DNA from: Microcoleus sp. FACHB-1515
GTDB taxonomy: Bacteria > Cyanobacteriota > Cyanobacteriia > Elainellales > Elainellaceae
NCBI RefSeq assembly: GCF_014696105.1
Contig: NZ_JACJPO010000012.1
Span: 37,990 to 101,989 of the forward strand
Reading direction: 5' to 3'
Length of the DNA stretch: 64,000 nucleotides
Shown: positions 35,900 through 43,221 of the stretch, piece after piece
Position numbering within the stretch: position 1 is the stretch's first letter
Layout of the letters: each line of letters opens with the position of its first letter
Made by a program: the position numbers and the translations under genes
The notes under the pieces: generated by a model
The model's database searches: none
What the model was told of the DNA's origin: nothing
Seen by the model: the letters and a program-made list of their open reading frames with translations, nothing else

Positions 35900-37726
35900 C
35901 TACAGGTAATAGCGAAAGGAGGTGACAACGCGGCTGCGTTTTGCCCGCAGTGCTCGCTTGAGAAAAAAGGCAGTTTGGTTGTGCAGCAAGCCTTCCCACC
36001 AAGTCCGCGTCACAAACGTCGGGATGATAATAGTGGATAGCACGTCGGGGTGGTCATATTCAAAATCGCTGACAAACTCGATGATCGGTTGAATCAGCGA
36101 TCGATACGGCGAATCGAGGATTACCAGGAGAATATCAGATTCAAACGAGTCCCAGCGCTCGTGTAGCTTTTGGCGATCGGTCGTGCCGATATCGACATGA
36201 ACAGCGACAACTTCGTCGGCAATGCTGCGGGCATAGTCGAGTGCTTCGATCGTGCCGCGATTCAACTGCCCAACGACAACCACTGCGGGATGCGTCACTG
36301 TATCGGTTTTGGGTCGGGCGATGTAGCTGCGGGGCGCATAGCCTTCAATGCTGAGCCGTTTCGCGACATAGCGATAGTGCTGGCGAATCGCGAGGAACAG
36401 CATCACGACGATCGGAATCGCGACGATCACCAGCCATGCACCCAGCAAAAACTTCGTCGAAATAATCACCAGCAGCACGATCAAAGTTGCTGCCGCCCCG
36501 ACGCCGTTCATAACCGCGCTCGGCTTCCAGCCAGACGTGCGCTCTTTGAACCAGTGGCGCACCATGCCCGCCTGTGAAAGCGTAAACGAGGTGAACACGC
36601 CGACCGCATATAGCGGAATCACAGCGTTTGTGCTGCCGCGAAACACGACGACAAGCAGGGCAGCACACAAGCTCAACAGCAAAATGCCGTTTGAGTAGAC
36701 GAGGCGATCGCCCAGCATGGCAAATTGACGCGGCAAAAATCCATCTCGCGCCAAGAAGTAGCAAAGACGAGGAAAATCCGCAAAGCTTGTATTCGCCGCC
36801 AGCAGCAAAATCAGCAGCGTGGCAACCTGCAAAAAGTAATACAGCGGTGAATCGTTGCCGAGAATTTCGCGCCCCAGCAGCGAAACTGCCGTCTGGCCTT
36901 CTTCGGGAACGACATCATAAATCTGCGTCAGATAGGTAATCCCCAAAAACATGCCGCTCAAGATTACGCCTAGGAAAAGCAGCGTTTTGCGAGCATTTTT
37001 CCACTCTGGCGGCTTAAAAGCTAAAACGCCATCGGAGATCGCTTCCACACCTGTCAGGGCTGTGCAGCCTGCCGAAAATGCTCGCAAGATAAAAAACAGG
37101 CCGATCGGCTGCGCGGCGGCGATCGGTTGCGGAATCGATTGAATTTGTCCGGTCGCCTGCTGAAACATGCCCATGACAATCAGCGCAAAAATGCCGACCA
37201 CAAACGCATAGGTCGGAATCATAAACAAATTGCCGGACTCGCGCACGCCGCGCAAATTCGCCACTGTCAGCAGCACAATAAACAGCAAGCACAAATCAAC
37301 GCCATACGGCTGCAAATTGGGCAGGGCGGAAGTCAAAGCTGCCGTTCCCGCCGTGACGCTGACGGTGACGGTGAGAATGTAGTCGATCATCAGCGAGCCT
37401 CCGGCCACCAGACCCGGAAGCAAGCCGAGATTTTCGCGAGCGACAATGTAGGAACCGCCGCCTTGCGGATAAGCGCGAATCGTTTGCCGATACGACAAGA
37501 TCACGATCGCCAGCAGCACAACAATGACCAGTGCGATCGGCAAAGACAAAGACAGCGCCCCGCTGCCCGCCGCAATTAGCACCAGCAAAATTTCCTCGGT
37601 TGCGTAGGCAACGGAAGACAGCGCATCTGACGATAAAACGGCGAGGGCGGCTGGAATGGTTAATCTTTCTTCGGCGTGGGCACTCGTCGGCAGAGTTCGA
37701 CCCAATAAAATTTGCTTAAGGGACAT
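35900..37726 (-). CDS. APC-superfamily permease with cytoplasmic C-terminal domain
   Basis: A 608-residue transporter with about 12 membrane spans (residues 20-440) and a soluble C-terminal domain of about 150 residues. The first helix has the broken-helix motif SSVAYATEEILL, and GCTALTGVEAISDGV is typical of helix VI in APC amino-acid/cation transporters. The C-terminal part (PAVVVVGQLNRGTIEALDYA, then VHVDIG) looks like a USP-type regulatory fold. Related proteins move amino acids or potassium; the substrate here is not determined. Confidence 0.85.
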   Translation of the reverse strand: MSLKQILLGRTLPTSAHAEERLTIPAALAVLSSDALSSVAYATEEILLVLIAAGSGALSLSLPIALVIVVLLAIVILSYRQTIRAYPQGGGSYIVARENLGLLPGLVAGGSLMIDYILTVTVSVTAGTAALTSALPNLQPYGVDLCLLFIVLLTVANLRGVRESGNLFMIPTYAFVVGIFALIVMGMFQQATGQIQSIPQPIAAAQPIGLFFILRAFSAGCTALTGVEAISDGVLAFKPPEWKNARKTLLFLGVILSGMFLGITYLTQIYDVVPEEGQTAVSLLGREILGNDSPLYYFLQVATLLILLLAANTSFADFPRLCYFLARDGFLPRQFAMLGDRLVYSNGILLLSLCAALLVVVFRGSTNAVIPLYAVGVFTSFTLSQAGMVRHWFKERTSGWKPSAVMNGVGAAATLIVLLVIISTKFLLGAWLVIVAIPIVVMLFLAIRQHYRYVAKRLSIEGYAPRSYIARPKTDTVTHPAVVVVGQLNRGTIEALDYARSIADEVVAVHVDIGTTDRQKLHERWDSFESDILLVILDSPYRSLIQPIIEFVSDFEYDHPDVLSTIIIPTFVTRTWWEGLLHNQTAFFLKRALRAKRSRVVTSFRYYL

Positions 37727-38002
37727 AATTCGTCCGCGAGAGATGCGATTCGGTCAATCGGTAGAGGGCGAAGCTGCCAAGATGAAGAGATGCGTCATTG
37801 ACGCTGATCTATTCTACCGATTGGTGAACGAACTGATACTAAGGTGAAGTCCGTGCTGCCTCAATGCCTCTGACGACGCATTTTGCAGGTATCAAAGCGA
37901 TCGATCCTGCATTGGCAAGGCGGATTTTGGCCGTGAATCGATCGCTCATCAGCCATGAAACGTTTGTGCCACAATGAGAGACATTGCGTCAAAAGAATCT
38001 GC

Positions 38003-39523
38003 GTGATCGAGGTCGAAGTTCACCGTCAACTGAGAGCATTTCTGCGCGAGCAGGGCGAACCCTACTGGCTGCATCATTTGACGATGGCGCGGCTGGTCGC
38101 ACGAGCTTTGCGGCTCGGACGCAGCGCGCTGATTCAAACAGGAGCCACGTCGGGCTATCACGGGCACTATCGCCTCAGCTATTTAATGCCTGCGTTGATT
38201 TGGCAGGAGCCGACGCTGCTGGTTGTGCCCGAAGCGCTTGCTCAACGATTACTGATGGTCGAGATTCCGCGTCTGCGGCAGTGGATCGAGGTGGACAAGC
38301 CGATTCGCACAGGCGATCGCTGGGAACCCAACTTCTCCGGTTTGATGCTGACCACGCCGCAAGCTTGGCTGCGCGATCGCCTCTTTCACCTCGGTCAGTT
38401 CCCGACTGAAATTCCCACCATTCTCGATGGCGTGGACGATCTGGAAGCTTGGGTGCGATCGACCCTCACGACCACGCTGGAGCCGAGCGACTGGGATCGC
38501 TTGATGCTGGCTTGCCCAGACCAGGCGGACGCGATTCGCGATGCCAGAGTGCAACTGACGCGATCGATTTTTCAGCATCCCGCCAATCCCTACGATTGCT
38601 ATTTGCTCGACTCAACCGAGCAAGACAGCTTGATCCAGCTTTATCAAAGCTTGGGCGATCGCACGCCACCCGAACCTTGGGCGAGCTTTGGACACTTTCA
38701 GCAGGTAAACTCGCTGGTTTGGACGCAAATCGCTCGCAAACAAGGTCAGTTTTCGCTGCACTGTGGCTCTGCGGATGTCGCGTCTGCCCTGGAATTTGTG
38801 TGGCAGCAACAGCCGATCGTCCTGATCGGCAGTGCCCTCGATGTGGCTGCTGATGCACCGAACTTCCGCCAGCGGCTTGGATTGGGCGAACTCACCTGCG
38901 TCAAGTTTTCGCCCGATCGCCAAAACGAACTCATTCAGCTTTACCTGCCCGACGGCATTCCGTTTCCCAACACGCCGCAGTACCAAACTGCCCTGCTGCA
39001 AGAAGTTCGCCGTTTACTCGATGCCAGTTCAGCCACTCCAGGATTAGCAGTCATTTTGGTGGGCGATACGCCGCTGAAGTCGCAGGTCGGCTCGATTCTG
39101 GCATCTGAACTGGGGTCACGAGTGCAAGTTGAGAAAACCTGCCTGGATGAAAACGGCGTTCTGGTAAGCGGCTGGGAATTTTGGCGGCAGCATCAAGCCG
39201 TTTTGCCTGCGCCGCGCCTGCTGATCATCGCCACGCTGCCCTTACCTTCGCTCGAAGATCCGCTTGTGGCCGGACGAGTCGCCTACTACAAACGGCTGCG
39301 CCAAGATTGGTTTCGCCTCTATTTGCTGCCGACTGCGATCAGCGAACTGCAACGATCGATCGCGCCCGTCCGCGAATCACAAGGCGTCGTTGCCCTCCTC
39401 GATAATCGCGTCAACCACCGCAGCTACGGTCAGCAAATTCTCGCCGCTCTCAGTCCGATTGCTCAGTTGAATTACGTCGATCGCAGCTTATTTTTATCAG
39501 CAGATGCGCCTGTTTTAGATTGA
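38003..39523 (+). CDS. DinG-like helicase homologue with degenerate ATPase motifs
   Basis: Starting from GTG at 38003 the protein has 506 residues (an ATG at 37955 is also in frame). The N-terminal part reads HLTMARLVARALRLGRSALIQTGATSGYHGHYRLSYL, split over residues 25-60, where DinG helicases have a Walker A box, but GKT/GKS is absent. A DEAH box is also absent (LDGVDDLEAW at its place). The C-terminal part has the helicase domain 2 ending LPLPSLEDPL...LLPTAISELQRSIAPVRESQGVVALLD with the QGVVALLDNR motif VI region. It may bind DNA without unwinding it. Confidence 0.7.
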   Translation: MIEVEVHRQLRAFLREQGEPYWLHHLTMARLVARALRLGRSALIQTGATSGYHGHYRLSYLMPALIWQEPTLLVVPEALAQRLLMVEIPRLRQWIEVDKPIRTGDRWEPNFSGLMLTTPQAWLRDRLFHLGQFPTEIPTILDGVDDLEAWVRSTLTTTLEPSDWDRLMLACPDQADAIRDARVQLTRSIFQHPANPYDCYLLDSTEQDSLIQLYQSLGDRTPPEPWASFGHFQQVNSLVWTQIARKQGQFSLHCGSADVASALEFVWQQQPIVLIGSALDVAADAPNFRQRLGLGELTCVKFSPDRQNELIQLYLPDGIPFPNTPQYQTALLQEVRRLLDASSATPGLAVILVGDTPLKSQVGSILASELGSRVQVEKTCLDENGVLVSGWEFWRQHQAVLPAPRLLIIATLPLPSLEDPLVAGRVAYYKRLRQDWFRLYLLPTAISELQRSIAPVRESQGVVALLDNRVNHRSYGQQILAALSPIAQLNYVDRSLFLSADAPVLD

Positions 39524-39600
39524 AAAATTCGTGAATGAGATGGAATTGAATCGGGAAAAGCTGTAGTTAAACCTACGCACTCGATCGCACCACTTCAAAG

Positions 39601-39882
39601 ATGATTAACGGTTTTCCTATTGTCTGGATTCTTGCAGTTCTACTGGTTGTATTGTGGATGTATTTTCAGTCAGAAGACCACAAAAAACGCATCATTCATG
39701 CCCTTCAAGTTCGCGGTGCCAGAGACATTACTGTTTCAACAAGATGGTTTGATGGCGACAAAACCACTAGCACCTATGATGTAACGTACATCAATCAGCA
39801 AGGCCAATCTTGTCAAACAGTTTGCAAGATTAGCACTGGATTCTTCAGCGATCCCGAAATCTTTTGGCGCGATTTGCCCTAG
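39601..39882 (+). CDS. small single-pass membrane protein, function unknown
   Basis: A 93-residue protein with an N-terminal membrane span (IVWILAVLLVVLWMYF), then a short soluble domain with a predicted beta sheet (ARDITVSTRWFDGDKTTSTY, DVTYINQQGQSC) containing two Cys. AAAG precedes the ATG; the Shine-Dalgarno is poor. Sits between the DinG-like gene and a bidirectional terminator. I do not recognise it. Confidence 0.6.
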   Translation: MINGFPIVWILAVLLVVLWMYFQSEDHKKRIIHALQVRGARDITVSTRWFDGDKTTSTYDVTYINQQGQSCQTVCKISTGFFSDPEIFWRDLP

Positions 39883-39924
39883 CCAAGCAACACTCGATCG
39901 CGCATTCATTCAATAACAAAAAGC

Positions 39925-39949
39925 AAGGGCGATCGACGCGATCGCCCTT
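39925..39949. terminator. bidirectional HIP1-containing terminator
   Basis: AAGGGCGATCG and CGATCGCCCTT form an 11-bp stem with an ACG loop, with T-runs on both sides (minus strand TTTTTG, plus strand TTCAA). It separates convergent genes at 39601 and 39960. Confidence 0.8.
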
Positions 39950-39959
39950 TTCAATCTAG

Positions 39960-40511
39960 TTACTTTGCAGGCGATCGCTGTTCGGCCATCTGCTTGTAAA
40001 TCAAATACACCAGCAATCCCGCTGCAACGCCACCCCCCAACAGCAAAAACAGCATCATGAACTGCATGAATGGATCGTCGTTCTCCTCTACATCGACTTC
40101 TACGACAGGTAAAGTTCCGGGCTGGCGAGTACCAGAATAGGTAGAGCGATGAATGACTGAAGATTGACTCGATCGCCCAGAACTCGATTCGTTCGACCAA
40201 GACGAAGTGGAATGCGTTGAAGTTGTACTCGAATGCCCAACGCCGTGATCATCTGACCATGAAGAAGTCGTGTGACGAGTTCCTCCTGAACTGTTGCCGT
40301 TTGACCAAGAGGATGAACGAGTCGTCGATCGCGGCCTTGAACTGCCAAAAGAACCGCCGCCCGCTCGCCCTCCAGAACGGCGAGCCTCAGCTCGATCGCT
40401 TTGTACCCAGCTTTGATTGGAACCAAGGGCGCTCAGATCAATTCCAAAGTGATTGACAACGGTGAAGGCGATCGCAACAGCAGCGAAAAATCGCAGGGTC
40501 GGAAATTTCAT
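39960..40511 (-). CDS. short DUF1517-like membrane protein (truncated paralogue)
   Basis: A 183-residue protein. The N-terminus LRFFAAVAIAFTVVNHFGIDL is almost the same as that of 40617-41633, followed by NQSWVQSDRAEARRSGGRAG, a long Ser/Gly/Arg-rich linker and one membrane span (FMMLFLLLGGGVAAGLLVYLI). It stops soon after, so the globular C-terminal domain of DUF1517 is missing. It probably arose by duplication and loss of the 3' part, but its frame is intact. It might modulate the full-length neighbour. Confidence 0.75.
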   Translation of the reverse strand: MKFPTLRFFAAVAIAFTVVNHFGIDLSALGSNQSWVQSDRAEARRSGGRAGGGSFGSSRPRSTTRSSSWSNGNSSGGTRHTTSSWSDDHGVGHSSTTSTHSTSSWSNESSSGRSSQSSVIHRSTYSGTRQPGTLPVVEVDVEENDDPFMQFMMLFLLLGGGVAAGLLVYLIYKQMAEQRSPAK

Positions 40512-40616
40512 GGCGTTGAGTGACGATTAGCAGTGCAGCATTTCTGATACATTTAGTAAGCCCAATCGATCGACTCAACGCTTCAGTTGAAATGCTCAAG
40601 GTGAAATCGATCGCCG

Positions 40617-41633
40617 CTAAACGATCAGCTTCAGATGCGGATATTCGCTGATTAATTCGTCTTGACTGAGGCTATCGGCAGCGTCTTGAGGCGACCACAG
40701 CAGTTCAAACACCATCAGGTAGTCGGATGTCATGCCGCCCAAAACTTGCAGCGCGGTTTTGAGGTCTTCGGTCGTGTGAATTTCGGGGTTGATAATGGCT
40801 CGATCGTCGGCTGAACCGATCAGCAGTGTGACGACAATGTAGGACGCGGGTTCATCGGCTGCGGGCTGCATCGCTTGACGACGAATGCGTCCACCGACGT
40901 TAACCAGCGTTTCCGCGCTGAATCGGCTGCGTTCCGCGATCGAAATTTGCTCAAACGCTTGAGATGCCGCCTCGCGAGTGCCGAGCGTTTGCGAACTGGC
41001 GCTTACGTGCGTCCAGTATTCGGGCGATCGCAACAGCGCCAACACGCTTTCGTGCATCAGTTCGCTTAAGCCTTTTGGTGTTGCGGTATCAGCGGTTTCG
41101 GTAGGCTGCGTTAGCTCGGTTTGAATGTGTCGGGCTTGCGCCAGCAGAGCAACCTGAAGCTTGGTAACGGTTACAGTGTCGTTGTCGAGTTCTTGAGCGG
41201 GCGCGGACGATCGCGGACTGGACTGCTTCAAAATCAGATACACCAGCACGCCAACAGCAACGCTGCCGCCCACCAGCAGCAAGATCATGATGAAGCGGAG
41301 AAATGCTGCATTGGAAATCGCCCCGCTCGAACCCGAACTAGAATAGCCAGAACGATAGCCGCCCGAACTGTAGCCGTAGGATGACCCGCTCGATCGAGAT
41401 GGCGAACTGCTGCGCGACGGTGATGAATTCGATCGCGATCGAGACGACGAACTGCTGCCAAACGATCCGCCGCTTGCTCGTCCGCCCGACGACCCTCTGC
41501 GAGCTTCAGCCCGATCGCCTTGAATCCAGCTTTGGTTCGATCGAGACGGCGCAACATCGATCCCAAAATGATTAACCAGCGTCAAGGCGATCGCAGTCGC
41601 GGCAAAAAATCGCAGTGTTCGAGAAGATTTCAT
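40617..41633 (-). CDS. DUF1517 family membrane protein
   Basis: A 338-residue protein. It has an N-terminal hydrophobic segment (TLRFFAATAIALTLVNHFGI), a Ser/Gly/Tyr-rich disordered stretch to ~130, a membrane span (FIMILLLVGGSVAVGVLVYLI) and a cytoplasmic or stromal domain with VTKLQVALLAQARHIQTEL, LLRSPEYWTHVSASSQTL and a closing SQDELISEYPHLKLI. DUF1517 occurs in cyanobacteria and chloroplasts; its role is unknown. The truncated paralogue follows 105 bp downstream on the same strand. Confidence 0.88.
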   Translation of the reverse strand: MKSSRTLRFFAATAIALTLVNHFGIDVAPSRSNQSWIQGDRAEARRGSSGGRASGGSFGSSSSSRSRSNSSPSRSSSPSRSSGSSYGYSSGGYRSGYSSSGSSGAISNAAFLRFIMILLLVGGSVAVGVLVYLILKQSSPRSSAPAQELDNDTVTVTKLQVALLAQARHIQTELTQPTETADTATPKGLSELMHESVLALLRSPEYWTHVSASSQTLGTREAASQAFEQISIAERSRFSAETLVNVGGRIRRQAMQPAADEPASYIVVTLLIGSADDRAIINPEIHTTEDLKTALQVLGGMTSDYLMVFELLWSPQDAADSLSQDELISEYPHLKLIV

Positions 41634-41862
41634 TGCGTTTGAGTGACAAGTACAGGTGAGGCAAGCTGTTCCGGTCGCAGCTTGAAGCAGACCTTTGGAA
41701 TTGCTTGTATCGATCGCTTCAGTTCCTCAACTCAAAATTCCCAAAATCGCAACATTTATGGTCAACATCAGCAGCGAAGCGCCTCGATCGCTCGTTGTCA
41801 ATGACGAGTGACAGGCGCGATCGCTTCTACCATCGCAACCGTGAAGTTGATCCTTTCCTGAG

Positions 41863-41934
41863 TGGGCGATGTAGGATTTGAACCTACGCTCTTCCGCTTA
41901 AGAGGCGGCTGCTTTACCGCTTAGCTAATCGCCC
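41863..41934 (-). tRNA. tRNA-Lys(CTT)
   Basis: Acceptor GGGCGAT/ATCGCCC, D arm GCTAAGCGGTAAAGC, anticodon loop CTCTTAA (CTT, U33 present), T arm GTAGG-TTCAAAT-CCTAC. The top anticodon-stem pair is G-A. No CCA is encoded. It is the last gene of the nine-tRNA array. Confidence 0.75.
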
Positions 41935-41952
41935 AGAATCGATCGAATTTGG

Positions 41953-42024
41953 TGGGTCGCCTAGGGGTTGAACCTAGATCTTTCCGCTTAAAAGGCGGCT
42001 GCATATCCGCTCTGCCAACGACCC
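41953..42024 (-). tRNA. tRNA-Lys(TTT)
   Basis: Acceptor GGGTCGT/GCGACCC, anticodon loop CTTTTAA (TTT) in the stem GCCGC/GCGGA, T arm CTAGG-TTCAACC-CCTAG. Its anticodon stem is the same as that of the adjacent Lys(CTT), indicating a duplication. No CCA encoded. Confidence 0.8.
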
Positions 42025-42110
42025 AAATAGGAAGGATGAATTGGATTGGGTGCAAATGGTAGAGAGTTGAGTTCATACTCATTCCTTTTATCCTTCATTC
42101 CTCTAATTGG

Positions 42111-42185
42111 TACACCGGGCAGGAGTCGAACCTGCTAATTACACGCTTATCGGGCATGCGCGTCCACCACTTCCGCCTCCGGTGC
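42111..42185 (-). tRNA. tRNA-Ile(GAT), unusual
   Basis: Acceptor GCACCGG/CCGGTGT with a first G-T pair, anticodon stem CATGC/GCGTG, loop CCGATAA giving GAT, T arm GCAGG-TTCGACT-CCTGC, CCA apparently encoded. Position 33 is C rather than U, and the D arm (GCGGAAGTGGTGGACGC) resembles a tRNA-Leu. Identity and activity are uncertain. Confidence 0.5.
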
Positions 42186-42189
42186 TTGA

Positions 42190-42264
42190 TGCTCCCGACA
42201 GGATTTGAACCTGCATTCATCTAGACTCTCGACCTAGCACGTCTTCCGATTCCGTCACGGGAGC
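42190..42264 (-). tRNA. tRNA-Leu(GAG), unusual
   Basis: Acceptor GCTCCCG/CGGGAGC, stem CTAGG/TCTAG, loop TCGAGAG giving GAG with C at position 33, T arm GCAGG-TTCAAAT-CCTGT. The variable region is short (ATGAAT) although tRNA-Leu is normally class II. Confidence 0.5.
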
Positions 42265-42316
42265 GAAAAAGAATTCGTAGTTATTGATTTGACCTCCAAA
42301 TTCCGAATTCAATTGG

Positions 42317-42389
42317 TCGGGATGGTAGGATTTGAACCCACGACTCCTTGTTCCCAAAACAAGGCTTCTGACCGCTGAATTACATCCCG
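42317..42389 (-). tRNA. tRNA-Pro(TGG)
   Basis: Acceptor CGGGATG/CATCCCG, anticodon stem CTTGT/ACAAG with loop TTTGGGA (TGG), T arm GTGGG-TTCAAAT-CCTAC with a G-C/T-type closing variation. The CGGG start is typical of tRNA-Pro. Confidence 0.8.
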
Positions 42390-42397
42390 ATCGCTGG

Positions 42398-42471
<74 letters not shown>

Positions 42472-42497
42472 GTGGATATTCGGAGTTGGTGATTTGG

Positions 42498-42573
42498 TGC
42501 TCCTGGCGGGAGTTGAACCCGCACATAAACTGTTTTTGAGACAGCCGCCTCTGCCAAATTGGGCTACAGGAGT
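42498..42573 (-). tRNA. tRNA-Leu(CAA), short variable loop
   Basis: Acceptor ACTCCTG/CAGGAGC (first pair A-C mismatch), stem GCTGT/ACAGT, loop CTCAAAA (CAA), T arm GCGGG-TTCAACT-CCCGC, CCA encoded at 42495-42497. The variable loop is short. Confidence 0.6.
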
Positions 42574-42624
42574 AAGGAACAGGAGGATAGAAAGATAGAC
42601 CCAGAAACCTTTCATGCCCCCCGA

Positions 42625-42696
42625 CTGCCCCGCCAGGGTTTGAACCTGGAATTTCGCTTTCAAAGAGCGAGATGTTGCCAGTTACACCACAGGGCA
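42625..42696 (-). tRNA. tRNA-Gln(TTG)
   Basis: Acceptor TGCCCTG/CGGGGCA, stem TCGCT/AGCGA, loop CTTTGAA (TTG), T arm CCAGG-TTCAAAC-CCTGG, discriminator G as usual for tRNA-Gln. Confidence 0.8.
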
Positions 42697-42700
42697 TTGG

Positions 42701-42773
42701 ATGCAGGAGTTGGGGTCGAACCAACCTCTCTTTGATTCAGAGTCAAAGCGACTTGCCAATCGTCCATCCTGCA
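42701..42773 (-). tRNA. tRNA-Gln(CTG)
   Basis: Acceptor TGCAGGA/TCCTGCA, six-pair anticodon stem CTTTGA/TCAAAG, loop CTCTGAA (CTG), T arm GTTGG-TTCGACC-CCAAC. Discriminator T is unusual. It is the promoter-proximal gene of the array. Confidence 0.65.
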
Positions 42774-42926
42774 ATAAATGAACCATTTTTATGTGAATTG
42801 ATAGCTTGAAATCGGCTGAGCAAAATTTGCAGAATCTAACCTAAAAAACATTGAATGGAATCCAAAAAACTTCTCAATCTAGTTCTCAAAGCTCAGAGCA
42901 TTAGCATGATTTAGATTTGCTTTCTT

Positions 42927-43010
42927 TCAGCATCCTGCTGTTAGATGAATTTGCAGTGCGTTCGGACTGCAAAAATGATTTTTTGCAGTTGAAATCGAAG
43001 TCGATCGCAT
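42927..43010 (-). CDS. 27-residue peptide upstream of tRNA array
   Basis: A short frame starting at ATG 43010, preceded by AAGGAGGA with ideal spacing (43016-43023). The product is MRSTSISTAKNHF followed by CSPNALQIHLTAGC. It begins about 24 nt after the predicted start of a near-consensus promoter. Inside it ACTGCAAAAA and TTTTTGCAGT form a perfect 10-bp hairpin (42966-42989). It could be a leader peptide or a free small protein; the signals for translation are much better than the length would suggest. Confidence 0.5.
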   Translation of the reverse strand: MRSTSISTAKNHFCSPNALQIHLTAGC

Positions 43011-43031
43011 TTTTTCCTCCTTGCTTGTTTC

Positions 43032-43069
43032 ATACTACTTATACTACAAACATACTACAAAGCTGTCAA
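43032..43069 (-). promoter_or_regulatory. near-consensus promoter overlapped by three heptamer repeats
   Basis: Minus strand TTGACA (43064-43069), 17 bp, TAGTAT (43041-43046). The heptamer GTAGTAT occurs three times (43032-43038, 43041-43047, 43052-43058), spaced 9 and 11 bp. One copy is the -10 itself, so a repressor binding the repeats would block the promoter. It points to the 27-residue ORF and, about 260 nt on, the tRNA array. Confidence 0.65.
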
Positions 43070-43221
43070 GGGGTTTCCAGAAAATTTTTTGCGACTCCTT
43101 GGCTGGCTTGAAAGCATGAGAATTCAACTCAAACCGAAGCAGCGTTACAGCCGCTTGGATGTCGCTAGTTGAAAAATCAAGTGAAGCGAAGCGGTTTACG
43201 AAATGGCCGCGATCGCCAATC

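Noticed and set aside
41790..41860. Terminator after the tRNA array
   Set aside because: Nested inverted repeats exist (GCGCCT/AGGCGC and CTCGT/ACGAG) but no T-run follows.
42917..43111. 64-codon plus-strand frame upstream of the tRNA array
   Set aside because: No ribosome binding site; it runs antisense to the promoter and 27-residue frame.
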